In this document: piece by piece, positions 42,033 through 53,091 of the stretch
Numbering within the stretch: position 1 is the first letter of the stretch
Layout of the letters: each line of letters begins with the position of its first letter
From: Taenia hydatigena
Lineage: Eukaryota; Platyhelminthes; Cestoda; Cyclophyllidea; Taeniidae
Direction: 5' to 3'
Assembly (NCBI GenBank): GCA_036345935.2
Contig: JADWOT020000003.1
Span: 20,540,509 to 20,604,508 of the forward strand
DNA length: 64,000 nt
Notes under the pieces: generated by a model
The model's input: only the letters and a program-made list of their open reading frames with translations
Told to the model about the DNA's origin: nothing
Database searches by the model: none
Made by a program: the position numbers and the translations under genes

Positions 42033-42574
42033 TCATACAGCGCACTGGTTGTAGTTAGTAGTATTGACGAGGCGCACGCCGCACATGGCGCAGATTCCCT
42101 TCTTAAAGGCGCAGGATTGGCAATAGTGCGCTTCTGGCTGGTGTACGCTCTGTCCACAGATGCGACATTTACGAAAGGCCTTCGAGTAGGGGTTGTACCT
42201 GCCCTTCTTTGCCGTCAGCAGTTTGTTCTCATTTAGCCGACGCGGTCCTTTCACCGCTGCAGCTCGTGAACCCGCCTTCCAGGGGTCGGGTGTCGCGATC
42301 TTCACCAACTTTTTCTCGCCTAAGTCGAATGATTACCAAGGAAAATAACTGCCTATCACCCAAAATATTGACAGAAAGAAGCAAATGGATAATAGAAGCA
42401 TAAAACAGCGTGAATAATGTGCCTCTCAAGTGACATCATGCATGAGACGATAACACTGATATATGATTGTGCAAATGGGAATTGTAAAAATATGCGGAGA
42501 ATAGGGAGCCAGTGAAACCTTACAGTACAGTCACAACAAAAACCGAAAAACAACTTACATTTTTCACACACCAT
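42033..42574 (-). CDS. CRIPT: CRIPT, cysteine-rich PDZ-binding protein homologue
   Basis: Two exons on the minus strand: 42574-42559 (ATG to donor GTAAGT) and 42319-42033 (TGA stop), with a 239-bp intron (42558-42320). The join splits a Cys codon and gives a 100-residue protein, almost the usual CRIPT length of about 101. It has four CxxC pairs (Cys3/6, 57/60, 72/75, 82/85) and the family signatures LNENK (34-38), SVHQ near 63 and KKGICAMCG (78-86). These paired cysteines bind zinc. In vertebrates CRIPT binds the third PDZ domain of PSD-95 and is also a minor-spliceosome component. The C-terminus here is NQCAV, with Cys at position -2 instead of the Ser/Thr of a class I PDZ ligand. The start codon is divergent from PAT1. 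The minus strand just before the ATG looks like a splice acceptor, so an upstream non-coding exon or a spliced leader is possible. Confidence 0.95.
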
Positions 42575-42591
42575 CTGCTGAAGGAAAGAAA
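42575..42591 (-). other. Acceptor-like site abutting the CRIPT start codon
   Basis: Read on the minus strand, a pyrimidine-rich run (TTTCTTTCCTT) leads into CAGCAG, a tandem NAGNAG acceptor, directly before the ATG. This fits trans-splicing of a spliced leader, or cis-splicing from an upstream 5'UTR exon. Spliced-leader trans-splicing is established in flatworms; its use here is inference. Confidence 0.45.
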
Positions 42592-43688
42592 TAAATATGC
42601 TGAGGACTTTGAGTCAAAAAATCAAGATAATATAGTGAAGTAATATCAAATAAATCCCCTTGAAATAACCACTTCTAGAAACGCATTCGAAGGAAGGGAC
42701 ATATTTATGCAAACTTCAAATTCAGAAAAAGGTTTACAAAGCTAGCAACGAAAAAACTAGCAGCCTGGAAAGCACAACGTCAGCTATCGTAAATGACTTA
42801 CTTTTCGTGTAAAAATAGAGGACGAAGTAATGTAGCGCAATAGAAAGCCGCCCCGCTGAAAACTAAAACATCTCAGAGTCAAGAGGACAGTTGGTGCAAG
42901 TAAAAGACATAATGCCTATACTCCTTTTAACAACAAGGTATGAATCAACCAGCAAAATCATTGCTGCAAAGACACGAAATGTCGAAAATAAAACACGACA
43001 CTGTGCAATGGGTAAGCGAAAAGCAAGCCACTGTCAAATAAAGTAAAAAACATTCAAGGCATAAAGCACGAATGATTGAACCGTACGTGGAGAGCCCACC
43101 TCTTCGACTAGCAAAGCCAATTCAGAGGACTTCGTACGCCTACAAATCTTGTGTTAGTGAATTGAGAATTCAAACAAATCAGTCGGTCAAAAGTTTAACT
43201 CTTATTATTTACGCTTCCAACACATGAATCCGGCAAGTGAGCTGCTGATGGGACTGCTAGAATGTGATCAATTTCCAGGGCACATAGCCCAAAATAAAGT
43301 AAACCTTATTTGTTATTTAAATTTTCGCCACATTTTAACAAAAGTAGCTAAATGTATACAGAATTCGTTTAAAAATTAGTAATGATTTAATTAGTAAACC
43401 TGGTCATCTTGGGCCAGTTTTAATATGCCGCAAACTGATTTGGCATTGGCAAATTATTTAATAATTGAAATTTTAGTGAATCGCTTTAATACGCTTCAGA
43501 AGTTCAAGGATCAAAAACTTCATTAAGCCAAAGTGAATTTGATCTTGTTATCCATTGTAAATGTAGACCTATCTTTTGTTTATTGAAACATAAGCGGCCG
43601 GGTAGTACACAGACTTATCAGGTGAAGGCCATACTTGGTGTCGTTCCACAAATTGATGTAGTGGTCTCTGCTTTTCGTTGATTTTGCC
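42592..43688. promoter_or_regulatory. Divergent CRIPT/PAT1 intergenic region
   Basis: About 1.1 kb separates the CRIPT start (minus) and the PAT1 start (plus), and I see no gene or repeat in it. It must carry the promoter of at least PAT1 and probably of both genes. I could not place a convincing TATA box or other named element. An in-frame TAG at 43659-43661 closes the PAT1 frame upstream. Confidence 0.5.
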
Positions 43689-46600
43689 ATGGAAAGCGTA
43701 CGTTTGCGATTGCCTTGGTCATTCTTTTGCTAGGAATTAGACGAATTTAACGATGAGACCTTTGGGGAGGCTGAGATCGGTATGTCATCACTGGCTCTGC
43801 TGATTTCTAGGTGATTGGGAATTGGAGCATGAAAAATTCGTAATGGAATATGATGCCGATAAACTTCCGCCCAGTCCCTGTGAAATTCCAAAGATCTGGG
43901 AAACAACAGACCTTTCGGATTTCTGGTCAGCTGGAGATCTGGATGTTTCCCAATCCTATGACTCGGTAATTCTATTTCTTTCCGAAATCATCGTTCATGT
44001 TAGGTTTTGAACCTTGAAGAGTCCGTGGACAAGCTCGTTCGTGAGGATGAGTTGGAAGATCCCGCTATTTTGAATATCTCAAAATATGGTCCAGACGCTC
44101 CGGCACGGCAGACAATTCCAGTTGCTCCGGCTATTAATCCGAGCTATATTTGGGGAACAGGGTTTCCTCAAAATAACCTCCACAACAATCAAATCAAGAA
44201 TCACGGTTCCTCTAGATTTGATCCGTTGTTGGACTTACTGTCCCAACAGTTGAGCTTAGACCTTACCGTGTCGGGTAATCGGAAGGTGGTTCAGAGCCAA
44301 ACTTTAGAACAATCTGTTGACAATTCACTGGATGTAAAGCTTCTTTCTGGCCATCCTGAATGCTACAAGAAGGAAGTGGTATGCACACTTATTAACAACC
44401 TAGATTCTCTTTGGTCTCATAACTTGGTACAGTCTCGTCTATACCTATCAATAGCAATCTGATCTTGGCGTTCCAAATGCTCCCGTGCAGCCACCTCCAC
44501 TGCAGAAGGTACAGCCACTTCTGGGAATGGCAACGCTTCCACCGGAACAACTCCAAAAACTTTTACTCAGCTATAAAAGCGCGGTTCCTCCTCAACAGCA
44601 TTTTTTCCCGAAGTATGTAGCCCTTCTTTGAATACTTTTTTATCAATGATTCGGTTGCGTTTTTATTTCCCTCTCCTTTAGCAAAATGCCTCTCAACATG
44701 CCCCTGCAGAGGCTTCAGCCGACGCAGTCTCGAAGTGGCCTCCTCGTGGTTCCACCAGGTCCACCCATGCCTTATTCCCGCTTTGCAGCTCCCCCTCCAC
44801 CACTCTTATCCTCTTTGACTCCCCTGAACTCCTCTAGTCACCTTCAGAAGCCCTTTCCAGTGCCTCCAAAGGTCTCTTTCCTATCTCCAATGCAGCAGCT
44901 GCAATCGCAGCACCAGTTTTTCCCTCAATTTCCGCGTCCTTCGCCACTCGATCCGTCCCGATTGCCTGAAATTCTCTCTGCTCGTATCGAGGCAGAACAG
45001 CCTGACAAGGCATCCTTTGATCCGCGTTTCGGCGCCTGGATGAGTCCTCAAGATCAACTCCTCGTTCTAAACTGTCAAATTCGATCGCTGAATGTCAGTA
45101 ACCCTTATGTAGAGGTAAGCTTTTGCTCTCGGTTGTTGGTTAATTTCGGAGTGGTGCTTTGAAGCGGTTTTTTCCACTCCTTTCCGCAGATCTTGGTATC
45201 GATTGCGCAGATTGTGTAAGTCTTATAGAGTCTTACATTTCGGAGTTTCGAGCACCGATGTTTGGGAATCGGATTTTGTCTATCCAGCATGTTGATTTGT
45301 AGGTCCATATTCCTTTTTTTGAATAATCGTGTCATTTGAGAAGGGTGTCCAAGACAAACTGAAACTTTTGAGTTTGAAATAGCAAAAGACAACTTTTCAA
45401 GGGGTGCAAAATGCGTTTACCCCTCGACTGCCCCCTACCATGATTAGTGTATCGTTTCAGTGTTTACCCATTGCAGAGAAGGCAGATTCGGCATAGAATG
45501 TTTCGCCAGTATTCCTGAACCGCTTTAGGATCGCCCGATTCCCCTTGTCATCAGAACTATGATGCCGACCTCTGCATGGTTGCAGAGCGAAATGATGTAC
45601 CCTAGTTTTGTCACGCGTGAGGACGCGACCTAGGAACTTTCGGCCCTGTCGAAACGCTCAGACCACGTCCAGCAGCTTTGCGTTGGTCGTTTTCACAAGT
45701 ATTTACCTCGTGTAATCTTATGATGGGTCGATTATGCGTCAATCAGGTATTCCTTGCGCTGGCGGTATGCTAATAGTGGTGCTTTGAATATTTAGAACAT
45801 TTATACCGGGCAGACATTCGCAGATTATGCGACTTTTTACAGGAACAGCCGGTCATCATTGCATGGTGTTGTGTGAAGACACTACTCCTGATTGATAGTA
45901 TCTGGCCCATTGTAACAGCTTTACAACTAAAGGTTAATTCTCAGTTCTACCTGGCCGCCTCTTACACCATGTTCCCTCCAGATGTTAGTTTGGTATGCGG
46001 ATAAGTGTCCACTCAAATGGGTGGAGCAAATGATCATGTGATTCATCCTAGATCACATCTAAGGAAACCGTTCCAACTTCTATTATTACTAAAAGCGTGG
46101 CGACAGCTACTCTTTGGGATCGTTCCAACTGTAACTTGGACGTTGCTGCAGGTCTCTTAGCTTTCACTGAAGTCCCTTATGGGTGTTTGGGAAGTCTTGG
46201 ATTTTGTATCGTGTCTTTTGATTCATTGACCTTTGTTTCTCAATTATGAGGGTTGGAAATTGAAGAGCTGTCGTGAGTAAATTAGCCTCCCCTTTGTACA
46301 TGACCTGGCTTAGGGGTGTTAACGCGAAGCGCATTGTGTATTGGCCATAGAATCTCTTAATTCTGCAGCAGATTAATATGGCGGTCGCTGGAGCCCTGGC
46401 TAGCACCGAAATTTTTTGAAAGGTGAGCGGAGGTTGAATGTGTTTATCTCGTATCCTCAGTTCTTAAAGTATTCAGAAATTACGAATTCTTTAGTTTAAA
46501 TAATCAGGCTACCTAATTCAGGTATCGCTTTTTTAATAAAAAGTATCAAATATATTTCACAAGTAACCAATTCTCTATGGCTGTATAACTTTGTAGACTT

Positions 46601-49600
46601 AAAAGGTGAATTTTAATGTACCAGTCAGTCATGGTCTTTGCTAAGCAATTAGCTTACTGATGCATTTGTGATGAACTTACCCGCACCAAGTGGTCCTGAG
46701 GTATCTTCGTTTCGTAAACTCTCCCAATGGAAGTAACACAGTTGCCTCTAAAGTCATGCACGTGCGGTGCTAAGCTTTGCTTGTTTACGCCTTCACGTCA
46801 AACACGTGTGACACGTGCTCTTTGTGAGTTTGTGGTATCTATGATTGCACCTTATACTCCACAGTCAGTCTGGCAGTGCAAGTGTTTGTGTCATGCATTT
46901 GAATGATAGGACACCTGAGCTGTGGTAGTTGACTCTTCTCTGAAAATCTGGCGGCGGAAGTATTAAGAATCTGGGTTGGGCGGACTTGGTCATATTATAA
47001 GCGGTAGGAGGCATCAACGATAGATCCATGCCTTTGGCAGAGTTGGCAAATGCCCTTTTTTCTCGATACCTCCAGGACTATTACTTCGCAGTGAAGTTTC
47101 TGCGCTTGACGACGAAGTTGCGCGAGGCCAAATTGGCGGAAACTGGGTTGCCTTCGCGAGTGCCGCCGCCCTACGCTAGCATCCCGGCACCCGTTACCTC
47201 TACGCAGCTGCTTAGTCCCGACCATCCGCATCGCATTGCGCTACGCTGCCGCTTCATCATCGCCCTTGTGCGTCGCCGACGTCCTCCGCCCTCCTCTTCA
47301 ACCGTCACCGCCGTTGCTTCTACTCCCACGGAGTCAAAGAATCCGGCGGGGGATGCATCCAACGGCCAGCTGGTGGCGGCGGTCGTGCTACCTCAGGCAC
47401 TACCAGCAGTGACGACTACGCCAACGACTCAAGTGTCGGAGACGGGTCCTTACTCCACCCAGCTTGGACGTCCAACTAAATCCAACGTAAATGCTCAGCG
47501 TATTATAGCCGATTTGTCAGTTGCGACAGCGCTGGACGAGGAACAGAAAGAACACTTTAAAACGGAGGTTTGTTGCTCTATTCTTCACTCACCTCAAAGA
47601 GCTTAATGCATATTTTGGCCTGCACATCGCACTCTGCACTTGCTCATTATCGCTCCTGGATGACTGTAATAGCACGAACTTGTGGATCCCAGATAGATCG
47701 TTCGATTTGAAAACAATTAATGGACAGACACTGGGTGCTCATGGTCTGGGGAGTAGTTACTGACTTGATCAAATCTGAGTAGTAATTGGCTTGATATTCG
47801 ACTAGTGTGACACCTAAAATTTGGTGATCGGTTTCGCCGATAGTGAGCATGCTAAGGGCTATTTGGGAAAGCTGCAGAGGGTGCTGATAAAACGGATCCC
47901 ACAGATCGACAAGTTATTTGAGATCGGCCCTTTCTCAAAGCTAGCGTTTACACGTTTGCAGGTTTTTTTATCTTTATTAAGGCCCTAATTCGCTGTTAAT
48001 CTTAGCAGCAGTGGATTAAGATGGGTGAAGTTAAAATAGGTTTTGCTACCTTATAAGTAGCAACAATCGAGCTTCGAGTGAACACCTCTAACATTCACCT
48101 TGCTGGCATTTTTCTTACTATATCATTGAAGACGCATTGCTGCATTTTTTTCGCTTCCAAGCTGAAGTCCGGTTTTTGTTTATAACCACGGGCAGTCTTG
48201 TAGCGCATCGGCTTGGCGGTATAGGCAGAGCTTCATTCTGCCTGTATGTGGAGCTAATTTCACTAACCCTGAGCAGTTGGTGTAGTCAGAAACGCAGTTA
48301 AAAGCCAGTTTTATTCTACTTCAACTACACATGTAGAAGCGTCGATCTGTTGGTATTGAATTTGTAACAAAATAACAGTAACAATCGCAACGTTTTACTC
48401 ACTAATAACGTAGACGAATTTTTCCAATCAAAGAGCTTAAAGTTGACTTTGGAAACTTGAAAGGTTAAGGTTTTAAATCCTAGTTACAGTAGCGTATAAG
48501 GCACTTTTGAAATGCTGCTGAAAGTGGGAGAGCTCACTCCAATCAATGAGTAGGGCTTGGGTACAGCTTGCTTATCACCACTTCAGAGGTCTGAAAGACT
48601 GACTATACTTCTGCACTATAGGCGGAAGAGGTAGCATCGATACTAAAGGTGGCGAACAAGACACCGACGAAGAAGACGTCTGAGGAGTCCTCACCACGAT
48701 CTGCGCATCACCAGGCCGTGATCGACCAGCGCCGACGCTTGGCTGTGCTTGCTCGCATCGAGCGTCTCTACGCCACTGTGCTCAACATTGACGAGACGAA
48801 TGTCTCGCTGGCGCGCATTTTCGTTCGAAATGATGAGTGAGTTATACAAGTAGGGATTCAATGTTCTCTCATCCAATCAAACGGCGTTAACATCCGTTTC
48901 TCCCCTTCATTAGGTCTCGTCACCTAATGGGGCATAGACTGAACCTCCTGAAGGTCTTGCACCGCGATCTCTTCATTGTCAAACATAATTCCTCTGATCT
49001 GCCAGTTACTGCTGTGGGCAACAATGGCACTGATGTCTCAGCCTCTGCGATGTCGGTTACTCGCCATTTGGCTGTGGAAATCTTCGAGGTACCGAAAGGT
49101 GTTCGGCTCTTTCCCCTCATTCTTCGCTTCCTCTTTCCTGTAAGTTATTGGTTCCTGCCGATTTTTTGTATCTACTTCCTGTTTTACGAAATGTACATTT
49201 ATTTTCATGCTTTCCTGCGGGAAATGTAGAGCACTTTGGATCAGGGGTGGAGGAAGGTTGTTCATGGCTCTGAATTTAGGCCTTAATTTATGTCTATCGG
49301 GGTTTTTTAGCAGAGCTTTAAATAATTAAACCAATTTTCGAGTTGAATCAATACAGTATGACACAAACCACAACCTGAGGCCTCAATGATCGTCGATGTG
49401 TTTGAGGATTTTAGTCAGTTACGCGATCTCTGAGTGGAAGCAAAAGTATTGAGTAGCTGTTAGTTATGTAGCAATTAGCAACACTGCATTCCAACGATTG
49501 GTCGCTATCCTTTGAGCTCTGAAGGATAAGAGTCCTAAAGGAAATTGTGAAATGGCTGAGTACCTAGCAGCAGAACCCCATGCTATCAGCATAGAGGTCG

Positions 49601-52600
49601 AATAGGCTATTTCAAGGGTTCAATGCGAAATCTTTCCCTCTTATATGTTAGTTTATCGGATTGTTCAATAGTATTGGGCTGAACCAGGCAGCTGTATGAA
49701 TTCGACTACTTGGACCAGACGTATGCTGGAACAAAAATTGGTGTTTTGGAAGCTCTAGTCTCTCCTGTTTTCACGGCGTGGAGATGATCTGTACCACCGC
49801 GTTATCTTGTCAAATAAAAAGATCATTATTTAAATCAAGGATTTATTCAGAATTCGCGTGCCCTCAAAAAAGACTTGGTGAGATCTGTGTCGAGTTCAGC
49901 GCTGTGCTGGCCTTCCACTTCTTGAGTTCTGGTTGTAGTCGGTGAGGGTCTGGCGCAAAAATTGGTGTGAAATAACGAGTGAACTGTTCGATATTTCTAC
50001 CAAGATGTATTGCACAAGCAACGCTATTGTTCACTCATTTCTCCACCACATTTTACACTGGTCACCATGCCCTTCAGACATCAAACCTCTCTCTGTAACT
50101 TTCTTGCCTCAGATCTTTCAGGCGTTGGGGACTCGTGCTCAAGATAGACAAACTACGTCATCGATGGCTCAAATGCATGCCTATTTGAGACAACAATTTA
50201 AGTCTTCAAATCGAAGTAGAGCCGTCACGTAACTTTCTGGCGTATCGTAAATCTTCCAGAGAGGGGAGATTTGCGAAACTTGGAAGTAGAGGTGATTTTC
50301 ACACCGCTCATCCCATTGATAGAAACGTTGAATCGTGGGACCAAATGTACACTGTTGACAAATATCTTCTCTATCGGTTTACAAACCACATGAAACTTTA
50401 CTCCCGTGGTTGCAGAATTTTTCATTACTTTTACTGTCTGCAGGAGGATCGCCAATTCTGTATAGCCGAGTTCATCTCCAAGTTTGCTAGGATCAGCAGT
50501 TCCATCAAAGCGGGTATTGACACTGTGAGTTGTCAGCATCCTTTTTTCGTGCCTACAAAGTCATCAGTTATTCTCCCACCTTGATGCTGTTATTCTAGTA
50601 CGCACAAATGCTGTACGCTCCATGCCGCGATGCAATCTACAAGGGAGCTGAAACCTCACCAACCTTTATCTCCTCCTGTCTGCAACTGCCCCTCTCCAAC
50701 TCTGCCACCGCCTTCTCCTCGGATGCTCTTATCGAGGGCGAACTGGAGCCCAACGCGGTCGCCATGTTCTCCTCTAGGGTAGCCTTTCATTCCATCGCTT
50801 CCTCTGATCTCTTGTCTATTCCGGTTTTCACCGCTAACTCTCATATTTTCTCACTTCAGCTGGGTGTCTCCCTTTTCCTTTGCCTCTTGGATGCGTGCGC
50901 ACGCAACTCGCAGAGGGACGATCCTACTTTATTGTGAGTTCTACGTCTTGATCGAATTCTGCATATTTATGAGCTCTCCCTTTACTCCGGCGCAATTTTT
51001 GTTTCAAAAGTGTGGAGGGTTTGTTGCACTTACGCCTCCATTATTCGGCAGTAACCTTCTTCAGGGAAGGCATCATCGTTTTTTTTTACTTCCGTTCTCG
51101 CGAGTCGGATTCAGGGTTCTCTCTCCATTCTCCGCGAATTTGGCTGTAGCCTACTGGGCGCCCAATTTACTCTGTGGTTAATAAACCATTATGGTCGCTT
51201 CTAAGCTTTACAATGCATAAGTCTTTGCTTCCGGCATACCGTCTGCTCAGATTTGTCTCCACAAACAGTCATCTTGCGAAGCAGAATTTATCACCGCTTT
51301 AAACATGGAAACGTAGTGCTCGAGTCGACCCGTGATAAATTCTGGTCTGTCTTGTTGACTTCTACTTCATTGTGACGACACACGATGTTACCGACTCCAC
51401 TCCGTCCTGTCATCACATCAACTTCACAATCGGCCCTATCTTAAGGCGGTGGTAGCTCTAATACGTCTACCGAGCTACAAGGGCGGCCAGTCAGCACTTT
51501 CACTTTTAATCAATATTCACTACCGTCCTTCTTCTTGTTCCCCTCTTTTCAGACGCAAAGATGGAAATTAGTAAAGTTGTTAATGTTCCTCCCATTTGAT
51601 TATTCATTTGGAACACAAAAATTGTTTCAACGGTACTAACTAACTACTTTTAAATACATTAGGGCTGGATTAAAATTCACATGAATATTCGAGTGTCAGG
51701 TGGTCGTGCAGCAAATTCCAACGAAGAATGCCATCTGTTTGTACGGTAGCTTGATGGTCTAAGAAATAGGAGTGATCTAGGGTCGGTTTTCGTAATTTCG
51801 GTGCTGTTTAATGTACCTCCCGTGGCGATAAGTTTAGATGCGGCCTAACGTGACTCAAATAGGCAATCGTATCTTTCACATCACTTCAAAGTCATCTCAG
51901 CTATTTAATAGTTGCTGCCAAATCACATGCAAGATTGCTGTGCACTGTTCGATTGATTGGGCTTACTTTGGGTTCGTTAATTTTACTCGAAATTCCCGAA
52001 CATGCCAAAAGGAATTTAAACTATTCAACAAACTGGAATGTGCACTTGTCGAGTGACTTTTCATTCCACTAAAGCAGCTTCATAGCATTTCTATTCCACA
52101 GCTGTTCTGCCTTGGCACCATCTTTTCAACACTGCTCATCCTTTTATCTGGGTCCTGATGAAATACCACGAGCGTGGGAATAGTATCCTTTCTTCACGCA
52201 ACTCTTACATCATTAACACCACGAAATGGCTCCGTAATGAATATATTCAAGCTTGGGATCGCTTCAGTTGTTGACAGTCTTATTTAATGTAGCCTTGAAA
52301 ACTTTCTTTGTGGGTCTGCGTGGAACTAGCCATATCCAGTGTGCGCCTTTGTTTGTGGCATGCAGGTTTGGTAACCAAATAGGGAAGTCGAGCCGATTGT
52401 CATTCTTTATCAAATTTACTTGCCGTCGTCTCCGGTGTGAATCCGTCGTTAACGGAAGTGATAATAACGAAGCGCCATCGAAACCTGATGGGTCCATGTA
52501 GTCTTTTATAATTCTTTTCCATGAGTAGGCGTAATCTATTCGAAGTTTGAAGGCGAAGTGAACTGATTTTCAAGCTGCGAATGAGGGTTATGGGTAGAAG

Positions 52601-53013
52601 TGTGGTCTGTGCTTTTATTTGAAGCTCCCTCTCCTTTCACCAAAAGATAATGACATTCTTGTATCCTCCCCAGCTGCGAGCTCTTTGTGTACGCCTGTCG
52701 CATAGTGGGTGAACGAGAGCAACAGCGACAAGGGGAGCTGCCTACTCCGCTGGAGCGGTTTACCCACTTCGCCCAGCTGGACCCGCGCTGTTTGATGCCT
52801 TTGCGCCTGGCGGAGGCATATGAACGTAAAGCTTTGGTGCCCTGTGGCACCGCCCTCCGTCAGCTCGCTATCCGACTGCATCCCATCAATGCCGCTGCGG
52901 TGCCGATCACGCTGCCCCAGTTCACTCGACCCCCACCAGCACCGGCGCCGGCGCCGGCGCTTACGAGTCCACAGCCTCAGCTGCATCCCCTCAAGGGCCT
53001 CTCACTGGCATGA
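43689..53013 (+). CDS. PATL1: PAT1 (PATL1-like) mRNA decapping activator, 13 exons
   Basis: Joined exons: 43689-43697, 43734-43779, 43811-43965, 44004-44378, 44455-44612, 44682-45114, 47076-47567, 48622-48836, 48914-49139, 50444-50524, 50599-50778, 50860-50933, 52674-53013. All are bounded by AG/GT with matching phases and give 927 residues (human PATL1 is about 770). Residues 4-14 (ELDEFNDETFG) are the conserved N-terminal motif that binds DDX6/Me31B helicases, and ELEDPAI follows near residue 84. Exons 5-6 are Pro/Gln-rich, as usual in the family. NPYVEDYYF, across the exon 6/7 join (388-396), opens the Mid region. Exons 8-13 match the helical C-terminal domain that binds LSm1-7 and DCP2, including EVPKGVRLFPLILRFL (exon 9) and GVSLFLCLLDA (exon 12). 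The ATG has a strong context (GCCATGG). The middle exon boundaries rest on alignment to remembered family sequence; the exon 4/5 join is the least certain. Large introns (45115-47075, 47568-48621, 49140-50443, 50934-52673) hold nothing I recognise. Confidence 0.92.
52942..52960. repeat. GGCGCC repeat within the last PAT1 exon
   Basis: Three in-phase CCGGCG/GGCGCC hexamers encode an alternating Pro-Ala stretch near the PAT1 C-terminus. Probably a lineage-specific low-complexity expansion. Confidence 0.8.
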
Positions 53014-53085
53014 TTTGGTAGTGAGTTCCCGATTCGGTTATTAGTCTCGCTTTATAATACGATTCTCCTTGGTCTGACTTTGTAA

Positions 53086-53091
53086 AATAAA
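53086..53091 (+). terminator. PAT1 polyadenylation signal
   Basis: Canonical AATAAA 73 bases past the PAT1 stop codon, implying a short 3'UTR. Confidence 0.7.

Noticed and set aside
49942..50232. 96-codon frame inside PAT1 intron 9
   Set aside because: Does not match PAT1; exon 9 joins exon 10 (50444) in phase and with conserved sequence, so this frame is intronic noise.
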